This document shows positions 1 to 9,310 of a DNA stretch of 64,000 nucleotides, in pieces. The translations under genes and the position numbers were made by a program. Source of the DNA: Solidesulfovibrio magneticus RS-1 (GTDB taxonomy: Bacteria > Desulfobacterota > Desulfovibrionia > Desulfovibrionales > Desulfovibrionaceae); assembly GCF_000010665.1 (NCBI RefSeq), contig NC_012796.1, positions 930,001 through 994,000 on the forward strand. The letters run 5' to 3'. Under the pieces are notes generated by a model. The model saw only the letters and a program-made list of their open reading frames with translations, made no database searches and was not told the origin of the DNA. The number at the start of each line of letters is the position of its first letter. The first letter of the stretch is position 1.

Positions 1-883
1 GCCCGGCGGCCACCAGCCGGCCGGATTCGATCTGCTTTTTGGTCACATGCCCGGCCACCGGGGCGGTGATGCGGGTGTAGGACAAGTTGAGCTCGGCCTG
101 TTTGACCTTCTGGCGGGCCAGCTCCACCTTGGCCCGCTGGGCCGCGGCCTCGCGGGTCTGGATGACGGCCTGTTCCTCGCCGGTCTGGGCCAGCTCGATT
201 TCCGAGCGCAGCCGCTTGATGACGGCCTCGATGGACTCCAGGCGGCGTCCGGCTCCGTCGGCCTTGGCCTTGGCGGCCCGCAACTGGGCCTCATGGGCCC
301 GGCGCTTGTTTTCGATGCTGTCGAGATCGGACTGGGACACGGCGTCCTTGGTGCGCAGCTGGCTGATGCGGGCGTGGTCGAGCTTGTCCTGGTCGAGCTG
401 GGCCTCGATCTGGGCGGCCTCCTGCACGGCGGCGTCGCGTTCCTTGACGGCCTGGTCCAGGCTGCGCTGTTCGCTTTCGAGCTGGGCCCGGGCGCCGGTG
501 ACCTTGGACGAGGTCTGGGAGCGCTGCAGCGGCACGCCCAGTTCCTGGGCGGCCAGCTGGCTTTCGGCGGCGGCCAGATCGGCCCGGGCCTGGGCCAGGG
601 CCACTTCGTAGTCCGTGGGGTCCAGCACGGCCAGCACGTCGCCGGCGGCCACGAGCTGGTTGTCCTCCACCGGCGCTTCATCAACATAGCCGGCCACCCG
701 CGGCGTGATGGGATGGATGCGGCCGTCCACGAAGGCGTCGTCGGTGGACACCTTGCCCCGGGCGTAGAGATAATAGCCCAGCGACAGCAGGGCCACGGCG
801 GCCACGGCCAGGACCAGGACGCGTTTTTTGCGGTCGGCCGGCTGGCCTTCGGGCTTGTGCTTGGCACGGAAGGAAAGTTTCAT
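1..883 (-). CDS. HlyD/EmrA-family membrane fusion protein (partial, runs off left edge)
   Basis: This is the periplasmic adaptor subunit of an efflux or secretion pump; the 294 N-terminal residues are visible. Residues 1-20 are basic and cytoplasmic, and residues 21-41 are one membrane anchor. A biotinyl-lipoyl-like segment follows, with STDDAFVDGRIHPITPRVAG and DNQLVAAGDVLAVLDP, then a long Ala/Gln/Glu-rich coiled-coil hairpin. The lipoyl half returns (LSYTRITAPVAGHV) just before the edge. The ATG overlaps the stop of the upstream marR gene by 4 bases (ATGA), so the two are translationally coupled. This layout matches emrRAB-type drug-efflux operons, so an MFS or ABC exporter gene is expected just outside the window (inference). 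Confidence 0.9.
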   Translation of the reverse strand, partial: MKLSFRAKHKPEGQPADRKKRVLVLAVAAVALLSLGYYLYARGKVSTDDAFVDGRIHPITPRVAGYVDEAPVEDNQLVAAGDVLAVLDPTDYEVALAQARADLAAAESQLAAQELGVPLQRSQTSSKVTGARAQLESEQRSLDQAVKERDAAVQEAAQIEAQLDQDKLDHARISQLRTKDAVSQSDLDSIENKRRAHEAQLRAAKAKADGAGRRLESIEAVIKRLRSEIELAQTGEEQAVIQTREAAAQRAKVELARQKVKQAELNLSYTRITAPVAGHVTKKQIESGRLVAAG

Positions 884-1350
884 GGGGCGTCCTTGGTTTC
901 GGGCAGGCAGTCGAGGCGGGCTTCGATGCGGGTCAGCAGATCGCGCAGCACGGCCTTGTCGTTCCCGGTGAGATCGGCATAGGCGGCGTCGGCAAAGGCC
1001 TGGACGATGGGCACAAGCGCCAGGGCCAGGGTCCGGCCGGCCTCGGTGAGGTAGAGGCGCTGGGAGCGCCGGTCGTCCGGGGCGCGTCGCCGCGTGAGCA
1101 GCTCCCTGGCTTCCAGCCGGTCCAGGATGCGGGTGACCGTGGTCTTGTCCTTGACGGTGCGTTCGCCCAGTGCCACCTGGGTGAGCCCTTCATTTTCCAG
1201 CAGCCGGTAGAGCACCACCCATTGGTCCGGGGTCACGTCGTGTCCGGCGGCCAGAAAGGCTCGGCGCAGTGCGATCTTGATCCGGGCGGCGGCATGGCCT
1301 ACGGCATAACCAACGGCATTGTCGATGTCATAGCGGGAGGCAAGGTCCAT
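880..1350 (-). CDS. MarR-family transcriptional regulator
   Basis: A 156-residue winged-helix repressor. The family signature is clear: the recognition-helix region LGERTVKDKTTVTRILDRLE, then the beta-wing RRRAPDDRRSQRLYLTEAG. I chose the ATG at 1350, giving MDLASRYDID, over an upstream in-frame ATG at 1419, because AGAGAG lies about 8 bases before it and the length then fits the usual 140-160 residues. The gene is first in an operon with the HlyD-family gene (4-base overlap) and diverges from the NRAMP transporter gene. Autoregulation and ligand-relieved repression of the efflux genes are the family norm. No clear operator could be assigned by eye. Confidence 0.92.
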   Translation of the reverse strand: MDLASRYDIDNAVGYAVGHAAARIKIALRRAFLAAGHDVTPDQWVVLYRLLENEGLTQVALGERTVKDKTTVTRILDRLEARELLTRRRAPDDRRSQRLYLTEAGRTLALALVPIVQAFADAAYADLTGNDKAVLRDLLTRIEARLDCLPETKDAP

Positions 1351-1449
1351 GGCGTTTCTCTCTGTGGCGGCAGCAACAGTTGCCGGCGGGAAAATATCGA
1401 TGACAACCATTGGCGTCAAGAGACGCCGTGTCTGTCAGGGGGTGTGCTG

Positions 1450-2739
1450 ATGGAGGCGTTTCGCCGGCTGGCCACGGCCGTGTGGGATATGGCGCGGTTT
1501 CGGGACCATGGCCGGCCCCGGTTGGCCGCCCTGGAAATATTTAAATACATCGGCCCGGGGCTGCTTGTGACCGTGGGATTTATCGACCCGGGCAACTGGG
1601 CTTCCAACGTGGCCGCCGGGGCCGACTACGGCTACAGTCTGCTGTGGATGGTGACGCTGTCCACCATCATGCTTATCGTCTTGCAGCACAACGCCGCCCA
1701 TCTGGGCATCGCCACGGGCCTGTGCCTGTCCGAGGCGGCCATGCGCCATTTGCCCAGGGGAGTGGCGGCCACGGCCCTGAGCACGGCCGTACTGGCTTCG
1801 ATCTCCACGGCCCTGGCCGAGCTTTTGGGCGCGGCCATCGCGCTGCGTATGCTCTTTGGCCTGCCGCTGTGGCTGGGGACCCTGGCCGCGCTGGTCGTGG
1901 CCTTGTGGATGCTTTTCGGCAAATCCTACCGGCGTATTGAGCGGCTCATCATCGGCGGCGTGTCGCTTATCGGCCTGGCTTTTCTTTTCGAATTGTCCCT
2001 GGTCCACATCGACTGGGGCGCGGCGGCCCTGGGCTGGGTGCGCCCCAGCCTGCCCGATGGGGCGCTGCCCGTGGTCATGAGTGTGCTTGGCGCGGTGGTC
2101 ATGCCGCATAACCTCTTTTTGCACTCGGAAGTGATCCAAAGCCGGCAGTGGAACCTTGACGAGCCGGAGATGATCGAGCGCCAGCTCAAGTACGAGTATC
2201 TGGACACGCTGTTTTCCATGGGCGTGGGCTTTTGCATCAACAGCGCCATGATCCTGCTGGCCGCGGCCGCCTTTTTCGGCCGGGGGCTGGAAGTGACCGA
2301 GCTGGAGCAGGCCCAGTCGCTTTTAACACCCCTTTTGGGGCCGGCGGCCGGGGTGGTGTTCGCCGTCAGCCTGCTTTTGGCCGGGCTGGCCTCCAGCGTC
2401 ACGGCCGGCATGGCCGGGGGCAGCATCTTCGCCGGCATCTTCGGCGAACCCTACGACATCCGCGACAGCCATTCGCGCGTGGGCGTGGCCGTGACGCTTA
2501 TTGGCGGCGCGGCGGCCATCCTGCTGGTCGGCGACCCCTTAAAGGGCCTCATCTGGTCCCAGATCGCCCTGTCCATGCAGTTGCCGGTGACGATCATCCT
2601 GCAAATAAGCCTCACCTCGCGCCGCACGGTCATGGGACACTACGCCAACCGGCCTTCCACCACCGTGCTCCTGGCGGTCACGGCCCTGGTGGTTATCGGA
2701 CTCAACCTCATGCTTCTGGTCGAGACGTTTTTTTCCTAG
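1450..2739 (+). CDS. mntH: NRAMP-family divalent metal (Mn/Fe) transporter
   Basis: A 429-residue proton-coupled metal importer of the inner membrane with about 11 hydrophobic segments. Both metal-site motifs are present: the TM1 DPGN motif in GFIDPGNWASN and the TM6 MPH motif in VVMPHNLFLHS. The ATG at 1450 is preceded by AGGGGG at 8 bases; an upstream in-frame extension would add a non-hydrophobic, atypical N-terminus. The gene is monocistronic and diverges from marR across a 99-base spacer that contains a small hairpin (GGCGTC/GACGCC, 1412-1427). A 15-bp perfect hairpin follows the stop. The substrate could be Mn or Fe; NRAMP proteins transport both. Confidence 0.93.
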   Translation: MEAFRRLATAVWDMARFRDHGRPRLAALEIFKYIGPGLLVTVGFIDPGNWASNVAAGADYGYSLLWMVTLSTIMLIVLQHNAAHLGIATGLCLSEAAMRHLPRGVAATALSTAVLASISTALAELLGAAIALRMLFGLPLWLGTLAALVVALWMLFGKSYRRIERLIIGGVSLIGLAFLFELSLVHIDWGAAALGWVRPSLPDGALPVVMSVLGAVVMPHNLFLHSEVIQSRQWNLDEPEMIERQLKYEYLDTLFSMGVGFCINSAMILLAAAAFFGRGLEVTELEQAQSLLTPLLGPAAGVVFAVSLLLAGLASSVTAGMAGGSIFAGIFGEPYDIRDSHSRVGVAVTLIGGAAAILLVGDPLKGLIWSQIALSMQLPVTIILQISLTSRRTVMGHYANRPSTTVLLAVTALVVIGLNLMLLVETFFS

Positions 2740-2744
2740 TCGGC

Positions 2745-2778
2745 GCGCAGCCAAAAACAGGCATGTTTTTGGCTGCGC
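2745..2778 (+). terminator. 15-bp perfect hairpin after mntH (no T-run)
   Basis: The arms GCGCAGCCAAAAACA and TGTTTTTGGCTGCGC pair perfectly around a GGCA loop, five bases after the mntH stop. There is no downstream T-tract, so it may be a 3'-end stabilising structure or a T-less terminator rather than a canonical intrinsic terminator. Confidence 0.55.
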
Positions 2779-2859
2779 AACAATACCGATTGCCGTCCGT
2801 CCTCGCGCCGGAGCGTGTCGCGGCACTTCCCGCACGCGACACGTGCCAGGCCCGTCCAT

Positions 2860-2897
2860 AAAAAAACGCCGCCTCCCGGAGTCCGGGCGGCGGCGTT
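2860..2897 (-). terminator. Intrinsic terminator of the small secreted-protein gene
   Basis: On the minus strand a GC-rich hairpin (AACGCCGCC pairing with GGCGGCGTT, inner CCGGG/CCCGG) is followed directly by a run of seven T. It lies 23 bases after the stop at 2921. Confidence 0.85.
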
Positions 2898-2920
2898 CTC
2901 CCCTCACAGAACGCGAACTA

Positions 2921-3151
2921 CTATTTGCCTTTTTTGGCCTTGGGGGCGGCAGCCTTGTCCGGGCCGGGGTAGTTGGCGACCATGCCGCCCATCTTCATGC
3001 ACTCATTGACGCTGGCGGTCATGACGGTCTTGTCGCCGACCTTGCACTCCCAGGTCTTTTTGGGGGCGGCTTTGGCCTTGCCCTTGGCGAAGGCCGGGGC
3101 GGCGGACAGGGCGAGCGACAGGGCAGCGGCGAAAACGATGAACTTTTTCAT
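2921..3151 (-). CDS. Small secreted Lys/Ala-rich protein
   Basis: A 76-residue protein with a clean Sec signal peptide (MKKFIVFAAALSLALSAAPAFA). The mature part is about 54 residues and basic. It has two cysteines, in TWECKVGDK and VNECMKMGG, that could form one disulfide, and a Lys/Ala tail (AAAPKAKKGK). The ATG at 3151 has AGGAGG at 6 bases. The gene is monocistronic with its own terminator. I do not recognise a family. The size and twin cysteines suggest a small periplasmic protein; the function is unknown. Confidence 0.75.
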   Translation of the reverse strand: MKKFIVFAAALSLALSAAPAFAKGKAKAAPKKTWECKVGDKTVMTASVNECMKMGGMVANYPGPDKAAAPKAKKGK

Positions 3152-3565
3152 GGGATCCCTCCTCGAACGGAACATTTTCACGTGGAATATAACGGTGTGC
3201 GGGGGAGCGCAAGAGATGGCGCGGCATAAAATGCGCGTCGGTTGCATCGCGCCGGCGCAACGCCCGGGCCGGCGCAACAGCCCGGGCCGTTGCAGGCGCG
3301 CACGGCGCGCGTGACGGGCCGACGGATCGCCGGAGTTTTTAAGCCCTGCCCCGTGCTTCCGGGGGCGTTACGGCCGTTGTCTGACGGAAGATCATGACCA
3401 AATTGCAATGCGGCCGGCGCCCTGCCGCAGAGCCGGAAAACAGGTCGGCGTGCTTCGAGAGCCGTCGACCGAGACGCCGCGTCTTGAACCCTTGCAGGGT
3501 GGGACGTCGCGTTGGCCGGCGAGGCTAGCCTGGTCCCGAAGCCACGTATCAACAGGGCTTTGGCG
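3152..3565. other. Intergenic region, no gene seen
   Basis: These 414 bases carry no convincing ORF. Near 3250-3290 there is a short tandem duplication built from GGCGCAAC and GCCCGGGCC. The upstream side holds the promoter region of the small secreted-protein gene, but I could not assign -35/-10 elements. Confidence 0.5.
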
Positions 3566-4357
3566 CTAGCGGCGAAGGACCAGATAGACGGTACTGGTCA
3601 GCAGATCGTCCCGGGCATGGACGCACAACAGTTGCGGCGGCGGGATATGCTCCGGGGAGACGGGCATGGTTTTCAGGCGCACCGGGGTAAGCCCCGAGCC
3701 TTCTATATGGTGTAGGAGCTGGCGCACGGTGAGCCGATTAAGGTCCAGGAACTGTTCCACCAAGTAGCGCTTATAGGCCGCAAAATCGTTTTGGGCGTAG
3801 AGCAGGTCATCTTTTTCGGCGTTGGCGTCGTGGTCGTCGGCGGCCTCGGCCAGAGCGACGAAGGCGGCGGTGCTCATGAGCAGATGGCCCCAGGGGATGT
3901 CCACGAGCCGCCGCAGATGGGAGCCGAAGGGCGAGTAGTAGAGCGGGTCGATCTGGATGAGGCAATGTCCGCCCGGACGCAGGGCCAGGCGCAGGGCCTC
4001 CAGGGCGGCCGGGATGTCCGGCAGGTGCTCGAAGACCGACCAGCTGTAGGCGGCGTCGAAGGAACCCGGGGCAAAGGGCAGGCGGCAGTCCGGTCCCGAC
4101 TGGACAAAAGCCAGGTTCGGGGGCGGCGTGGGGCTGCCGGTATTAGCGGCCAGACGCTCGGGCAGGTGGGCAAAGGACGGATGGACGTCCACGCCGACCA
4201 CGAACCCCACGCCCAGGGCCGCCGCGCCGGCGGCGGTGATGCCGTCTCCGCAGCCGAAGTCGAGGATTCTCGTCCCGGCCAGGGGCATGTGTTGGGCCAG
4301 TTGGCCGCAGGCGATGCGGGCGGCCTGCACGTAGTGGCTGGAAAACCAGGAGTCCAT
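3566..4357 (-). CDS. Class I SAM-dependent methyltransferase
   Basis: 263 residues. Motif I, the SAM-binding glycine loop, is ILDFGCGDGITAAG at residues 31-44. It is followed by the acidic end of strand 2 (VVGVDVHPSF) and the motif-IV-like SFDAAYSWSVFEHLPD with the post-motif LRPGGHCLIQIDP, as in Methyltransf_11/25 enzymes. The C-terminal 80 residues (LLHHIEGSGL, VYLVLRR) are typical of ubiE-like small-molecule methyltransferases. The substrate cannot be read from sequence. The gene stands alone, 250 bases from its upstream neighbour. Confidence 0.85.
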   Translation of the reverse strand: MDSWFSSHYVQAARIACGQLAQHMPLAGTRILDFGCGDGITAAGAAALGVGFVVGVDVHPSFAHLPERLAANTGSPTPPPNLAFVQSGPDCRLPFAPGSFDAAYSWSVFEHLPDIPAALEALRLALRPGGHCLIQIDPLYYSPFGSHLRRLVDIPWGHLLMSTAAFVALAEAADDHDANAEKDDLLYAQNDFAAYKRYLVEQFLDLNRLTVRQLLHHIEGSGLTPVRLKTMPVSPEHIPPPQLLCVHARDDLLTSTVYLVLRR

Positions 4358-4560
4358 GGCCTCTCGTTTGTCGGGTGAAGTCGGGCCAGGGCTTCCTAGC
4401 AGGGAGCGGCGTAAAAGTTATGGCCGTTCGTCTCGTGTCGCGTCCACGAAAAGCGCCCATGGCGTTTCGCAGTCAAAGGACGAAGGCAATGCTTTTTCTG
4501 AATAATGACTGTCGTATCCCCCAGGGCTGCGACACGGGGCGCGGGCGACCGTTGTACCTA

Positions 4561-4605
4561 CCTTCGCCCCCGGCCCGCCCTTGACGGTCGGGCCGGGGGC
4601 GAAGG
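4561..4605 (-). terminator. 17-bp hairpin downstream of the metzincin-like gene
   Basis: The arms CCTTCGCCCCCGGCCCG and CGGGCCGGGGGCGAAGG pair perfectly around an 11-base loop, two bases beyond the stop at 4608. There is no strong T-tract after it on the minus strand. Confidence 0.6.
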
Positions 4606-4607
4606 CG

Positions 4608-5828
4608 TCAGTTGGCCGGTGTGTCCGCGCCGCGCGTATTGGCGATTTTGCGGCTGGTGGCAAAATCCAGTTCGTGGCGCAGGGCGTCGGGTCTTGGCGC
4701 GGCGTCGGCCTGGGCCCGGGCGGCGGGCGTGCTGGCCGGGCCGAGAAGGCCGCCGGCGTTGTAATCGATATGCGGCCAGTTGTTCTGAGCGATCAGCTGG
4801 TTGCGCACGCCGTCGCCGTTGATGTCGGCCGCGACGTCGGTTTCGTACACGCTGTCCCTGTTCCAGTCGATGGAGCCGCTGGCGTCGGCGACGGCATACT
4901 CGCCGGGTGAACCCGGGCCGTAATATTTGGTCCCGTAGCCGGTCACGCCGGAGCCCAGCCCGGCCAGCTCGTTGAGGTTGTTCTCGTCAAGGGGGGGCGT
5001 GTCGAGGCGTTGGTAGTCGAAAAGCAAGGGGTTTTGCGATGTGTCGCCCCAGACGCCGTTCTTGTACAGGCCCGTGATCTGGAAGAAATAGTTCATGACG
5101 CTTAAATAGTTGGGCTTGTAGTTGTCGTGGTCCGAGCCGCCGTGGGTCAGGCCCAGGCAATGGCCGAGCTCGTGGACAAACGTGCCGAGCCTTGCCCAGT
5201 CCGTGCCGCCGGCGGGTTCCCACAGGCCCAGGGTCACCAGGAAATCCGTGGCCGGAATGCCTCGAGCCAGACCGCTTGACGAGCTCTCGTCATAGGAATT
5301 GGCCCAGATCATGTACCGGAAGGATTTGGCGTAGGCAGCCGGGAAATGCAGGGCTTTTACGGCGTCGAAATCGATCCAGACCTTGTTTTCGTCGTCAGCC
5401 GAACCCAGGGTTTCGGCGAAGGGAACCTGGAACTTGAGCAGGGGATGGATGCTGATGCCGGTGGTCCCGTCAGGGTTCGCCACCGGCGCGTTGGCGAAGA
5501 CCGCCTTGATGTTGTCGATGACCGCCTGGGACGGGGCCAAGTTCGTGGCGTCCGGCCGCACCATGTAGTCCATCCAGACAAACAGATCCTTGTGTCTGGG
5601 ATCGGCCCCCATCCCGGGCAGGTCCACGAAGACGCCGTCCACCGTGTAGCCGTTTCGCTCCCAGACGTCCGGCAGGCCGTCGCCGTCGCTGTCGCGGCCA
5701 GGGGGCGTGGCGATGGAGGGGACGAGCAGGGGCAGGTCCAGTTCGGCCGCGAGGACCGTGTTCACGGACATCAGGCTCAGCCAGGCCAGGATCAGGAGGA
5801 GCAGATGGGGCCGGAGCGATACGGGCAC
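4608..5828 (-). CDS. Secreted metzincin-like zinc metalloprotease with Ca-binding N-terminal motif
   Basis: 406 residues from a GTG start at 5828. A GGAGG sits 4 bases before this GTG, whereas an in-frame TTG 12 codons upstream has no Shine-Dalgarno. Residues 1-28 are a signal peptide. DSDGDGLPD (46-54) followed by WERNGYTVDG is the Ca-binding motif type of the anthrax protective-antigen family. The zinc site HELGHCLGLTH (219-229) fits HExxHxxGxxH, and SVMNY (243-247) is a plausible Met-turn. A second acidic loop (DINGDGVRN) lies near the C-terminus. It is probably an exported, calcium-stabilised peptidase. The metzincin subfamily (M10/M43-like) is uncertain. Confidence 0.78.
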   Translation of the reverse strand: MPVSLRPHLLLLILAWLSLMSVNTVLAAELDLPLLVPSIATPPGRDSDGDGLPDVWERNGYTVDGVFVDLPGMGADPRHKDLFVWMDYMVRPDATNLAPSQAVIDNIKAVFANAPVANPDGTTGISIHPLLKFQVPFAETLGSADDENKVWIDFDAVKALHFPAAYAKSFRYMIWANSYDESSSSGLARGIPATDFLVTLGLWEPAGGTDWARLGTFVHELGHCLGLTHGGSDHDNYKPNYLSVMNYFFQITGLYKNGVWGDTSQNPLLFDYQRLDTPPLDENNLNELAGLGSGVTGYGTKYYGPGSPGEYAVADASGSIDWNRDSVYETDVAADINGDGVRNQLIAQNNWPHIDYNAGGLLGPASTPAARAQADAAPRPDALRHELDFATSRKIANTRGADTPAN

Positions 5829-6169
5829 GAGGCCTCCAGGCTGGTGGGGGAGTGTTGTCTGCAATGGTGTTCTAAAGAAAACAGTACCATGAACCGATCA
5901 TTGCTTCAAGCCTGCCTCGGCCGGCGTCGGGACGGACCATGGCTGGACGACGGCAACGGGGAGACGGCCAGCGAAATCGTGAAGTTTGGGTTTTCCCGTA
6001 TTGCGCTAGCTAATCATGAATGGTATCTCGTAAAATGCCCTGTTGTCGCTTTGGTAATCATCAGGCGACGACAGAAACGATGATTGAATGATACATTTGT
6101 AATCTTCATTTCGGCAGTGGTTTCGATATTTATGATAGTAGTTTTCATCTGACGCCGCAGGAGGAGCCC
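5829..6169. other. Intergenic region between protease and chemoreceptor genes
   Basis: 341 bases between divergent genes, with lower GC toward the chemoreceptor side (6050-6150), as expected for promoters. A short frame from 5889 is not supported by codon use. No sigma factor site could be assigned with confidence. Confidence 0.5.
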
Positions 6170-8440
6170 ATGCAGCTCAAATCCATTCAAACCAAGATCG
6201 TGCTTCTTGCCGGCGTCTGTCTGCTCGTGACGTCGGCCGCCCTGGTCGGCTATAGCCTGTATTCGGCCGGTAAAAACCAAGCCCTGGTGTCGCAGCGGGT
6301 GGGCAAGCTCTTGGAAGAGGAGGCCAAGCGCAACCTGGCCAGCCTGGCCGCCAGCCAGGCCGCCGTCATCCAGAGCGCCCTGGAGGACAACCTCGTGGCC
6401 GCCCGGACCATGGGCAAGGTCTTCGAGGTGTTGCGGGAGAAATCCGCGGCCACGGCTTCCCGCGAAGGCATCAAGAACACCGTGCGCGACACCCTCGACA
6501 CGATTCTCAACGAAGTGCTGAAAAACAACCCTCAGTACCTGGGCACGTATTCCGCCTGGGAACCGGGGGCCCTGGACGGGCGCGACGGCGAATACGCCGG
6601 CGCGGCTAAGGACGACCACGACGAGACCGGCCGGTTCGTGCCCTACTGGAACCGCGACAAGGCCGGCAAGATCGCCCGCCAGCCCCTGGTCGAGTTCGAA
6701 AGCCAGGACCGCCACCCCAACGGCGTGCGCAAGGGCGGCTGGTACCTCTGGCCCCGCGAGTCGGGCAAGGAAAGCGTGCTCGATCCCTTCCCCTACATCG
6801 TCCAGGGCAAGCAGGAGTGGCTGACCACCTTGTCCGTGCCCGTCAAAAAGGACGGCAAGTTCCTGGGCGTGGCCGGCACCGACCTGCGCCTGGATTTCCT
6901 CCAGGAGCTGGCCAAGAAGGTCGACACGCATCTCTACGGCGGCAAGGGCGACGTGGCCATCGTGAGCCATGACGGCCTGGTCGTGGCCAGCAGCGAAAAG
7001 CCCGAGGCCGTGGGCCAGCCCCTGTCCTCCATCTCCAAGGACTGGGAGGAACTGGCCAAGGCGGTCAAGGCCGGCCAGAGCATCACTGACGTCAGCGACG
7101 TCACCGGCAACTATCGAGCCTTGGCCACCATCAACCTGGGCCGCACCGACCGCCCCTGGGCCGTGCTCATCCGGGTGCATCCCGACATCGTTTTGGCCGA
7201 GCGCCACGCCCTGGACGCCGACATGGCCGCCCAGGGCAGGCAAGCGGCCCTGTGGCAGGTCGGAGTGGGGCTTGGCGTCACCATCCTGGCCCTTGGCGTC
7301 ATGTGGCTTTTCGCCGCCGGCATGGTGCGGCCGCTTCGCCTGGCCGCCGGCTTTGCCGAGAAGGTGGCCCAGGGCGACTTCTCCCAGAGTCTGGCCGTCA
7401 AGCAGGCCGACGAAATCGGCGTGCTGGCCGGGGCGCTCACCCGCATGGTGGACAACCTCAAAAAGATGATCGCCCAGGCCGAGGACAAGAGCCGCGAGGC
7501 CGCTGCCGAAGCCGATCGCGCCCGGGCCGCCGTGGCCGAGGCTGAACAGGCCCGGGCCGAGGCCGCCGCCGCCCAGCGCCGGGGATCCCTCGACGCCGCC
7601 GCCCGCATTGAGGACGTGGCCCGGGCCGTGGCCGCCGCCTCCTCGGACTTGGCCTCCCAGATCGACCAGTCCAAGCAAGGGGCCGACATCCAGCGCCAGC
7701 ACGCCGGAGAAACGGCCACGGCCATGGAAGAAATGAACGCCACCGTGCTTGAGGTGGCCAGAAACGCCTCCGAAGCCGCTCTGGGCGCGGGCACGGCCCG
7801 GGACAAGGCCCAGGTCGGGGCCGACGTGGTGCGCCAGGTGGTGTCCGCCATCGGTGGCGTCCAGGAGCGGGCCGCCGCGCTGCGCGGCCATATGGACGAG
7901 CTCGGCCGCCAGGCCGAGGGCATCGGCAACATCATCGGCGTCATCTCCGACATCGCCGACCAGACCAACCTGCTGGCCCTTAACGCCGCCATCGAGGCGG
8001 CCCGGGCCGGCGAGGCCGGCCGGGGCTTCGCGGTCGTTGCCGACGAGGTGCGAAAGCTCGCCGAAAAGACCATGACCGCCACCAGCGAGGTCGGCACGGC
8101 CGTGCGGGCCATCCAGGCCGGGGCCCGGGCCAGCATCGAGGGCGTGGAAGGCGCGGCCCGGGCCGTGGACCAGGCCACCGACCTGGCCGGCCGCTCCGGG
8201 CAGGTGCTGGGCGAGATCGTCTCCATCGTGGAGCGCTCCGCCGATCAGGTGCGCTCCATCGCCACGGCCTCGGAAGAACAGTCCGCGGCCAGCGAACAGA
8301 TCAACCGGGCGGTTGAGGACATCAACCGTATTTCCGACGACACGGCCCAGTCCATGGCCCGGGCCGCCGGTTCGGTGGAAGAACTGGCCGAGCAGGCCGA
8401 AAGCCTCACCCGGCTGGTGGATTCCCTCAAGGCCGGCTAG
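6170..8440 (+). CDS. Methyl-accepting chemotaxis protein with large periplasmic (Cache-like) sensor
   Basis: 756 residues; the ATG is preceded by GGAGGAG. TM1 is at about 8-28 and TM2 at about 364-386. Between them lies a roughly 335-residue periplasmic domain of dCache type, with features such as [40 protein letters not shown] and [14 protein letters not shown] follows, then a long Ala/Glu coiled coil and the methyl-accepting signalling domain. The CheA/CheW-binding hairpin tip [20 protein letters not shown] is at about residues 592-611. It senses a small ligand and signals to CheA; the ligand is unknown. No methyltransferase-docking pentapeptide is evident at the C-terminus ([12 protein letters not shown]). 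Confidence 0.94.
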   Translation: MQLKSIQTKIVLLAGVCLLVTSAALVGYSLYSAGKNQALVSQRVGKLLEEEAKRNLASLAASQAAVIQSALEDNLVAARTMGKVFEVLREKSAATASREGIKNTVRDTLDTILNEVLKNNPQYLGTYSAWEPGALDGRDGEYAGAAKDDHDETGRFVPYWNRDKAGKIARQPLVEFESQDRHPNGVRKGGWYLWPRESGKESVLDPFPYIVQGKQEWLTTLSVPVKKDGKFLGVAGTDLRLDFLQELAKKVDTHLYGGKGDVAIVSHDGLVVASSEKPEAVGQPLSSISKDWEELAKAVKAGQSITDVSDVTGNYRALATINLGRTDRPWAVLIRVHPDIVLAERHALDADMAAQGRQAALWQVGVGLGVTILALGVMWLFAAGMVRPLRLAAGFAEKVAQGDFSQSLAVKQADEIGVLAGALTRMVDNLKKMIAQAEDKSREAAAEADRARAAVAEAEQARAEAAAAQRRGSLDAAARIEDVARAVAAASSDLASQIDQSKQGADIQRQHAGETATAMEEMNATVLEVARNASEAALGAGTARDKAQVGADVVRQVVSAIGGVQERAAALRGHMDELGRQAEGIGNIIGVISDIADQTNLLALNAAIEAARAGEAGRGFAVVADEVRKLAEKTMTATSEVGTAVRAIQAGARASIEGVEGAARAVDQATDLAGRSGQVLGEIVSIVERSADQVRSIATASEEQSAASEQINRAVEDINRISDDTAQSMARAAGSVEELAEQAESLTRLVDSLKAG

Positions 8441-8466
8441 CGCGTCACCTCCCGAATGAAGACAGT

Positions 8467-8503
8467 ATGGGAGGCGGCCTTGGGGTCGCCTCCCATTTTT
8501 CTT
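8467..8503 (+). terminator. Intrinsic terminator of the chemoreceptor gene
   Basis: The stem ATGGGAGGCG/CGCCTCCCAT has a 10-base loop and is followed by TTTTCTT, 27 bases after the stop. Confidence 0.88.
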
Positions 8504-8639
8504 GACCGGACCCGGCCAAGCCGGCACAACTCCGCCGGGCGCGTCTTGCCCATGGCCTGGGAAGGCCGTTTCATGCTAGGCCCGGGAAGCGATAACGCTG
8601 ATCCGGCCCCTGTCCCACCCATAACCCAGGAGCGCGTCC

Positions 8640-9266
8640 ATGCCCGTCACCGTCGTCGACCATCCGCTGGTGCGCCACAAGCTCGGCTTGTTGCGCGAAA
8701 ACAACATCAGCACGAAAAATTTCCGCGAACTGGCCAACGAAATCGGCCGGCTGCTCACCTACGAAGCCACCAAGTCCCTGCCCACCGAAAAAAAGACGAT
8801 CCACGGCTGGGCCGGCCCGGTGGAAGTGGACCAGCTCGTGGGCAAGAAAATCACCGTGGTGCCCATCCTGCGGGCCGGCCTTGGCATGATGGACGGCGTC
8901 GTGGACATGATCCCCGGCGTCAAGGTCAGCGTGGTCGGCATGTACCGCAACGAGGAAACCCTCGAACCGGTGCGCTACTACGTTAAGCTGGCCAAAAAAA
9001 TCCACAAGCGCCACGCCATGATCCTCGACCCCATGCTGGCCACCGGCGGCACGCTTGTGGCCACCATCAACCTGCTCAAGGAAGCCGGCTGCCGCCGCAT
9101 CATGGGCTTGTTTTTGGTCTGCGCCCCCGAGGGGCTGGCCCGGCTGGAGAAAGAGCATCCCGACGTCGAGGTCTACACCGCCGCCATTGACGAGCGGCTC
9201 AATGAAAACGGCTACATCCTGCCGGGGCTGGGCGACGCGGGAGACAAGATTTTCGGCACCAAATAG
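8640..9266 (+). CDS. upp: Uracil phosphoribosyltransferase
   Basis: 208 residues, the standard length. It converts uracil plus PRPP to UMP in pyrimidine salvage (cytosol). The PRPP loop DPMLATGGT and the C-terminal uracil-binding segment [15 protein letters not shown] are both intact, as is [16 protein letters not shown] near residue 80. An AGGAG lies about 8 bases before the ATG. The uracil permease gene follows after 44 bases on the same strand, so transport and phosphoribosylation form one unit. No PyrR-type leader structure was seen in the 136 bases before the start. Confidence 0.97.
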   Translation: MPVTVVDHPLVRHKLGLLRENNISTKNFRELANEIGRLLTYEATKSLPTEKKTIHGWAGPVEVDQLVGKKITVVPILRAGLGMMDGVVDMIPGVKVSVVGMYRNEETLEPVRYYVKLAKKIHKRHAMILDPMLATGGTLVATINLLKEAGCRRIMGLFLVCAPEGLARLEKEHPDVEVYTAAIDERLNENGYILPGLGDAGDKIFGTK

Positions 9267-9310
9267 GGGGCGCGCCCGGGCGTTTCCGGGCGCGGCGCAA
9301 GGAGGGAGAC

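Noticed and set aside
1351-1449. Manganese riboswitch or MntR/Fur box before mntH
   Set aside because: Only a 6-bp hairpin and unremarkable sequence were found. The conserved yybP-ykoY core and clear dyads are absent.
6014-8527. An 837-codon open frame on the minus strand opposite the chemoreceptor gene
   Set aside because: Its Gly/His/Leu-rich product has no domains, and it mirrors the GC-rich third-position bias of the real plus-strand gene. Similar long antisense frames occur opposite most genes here.
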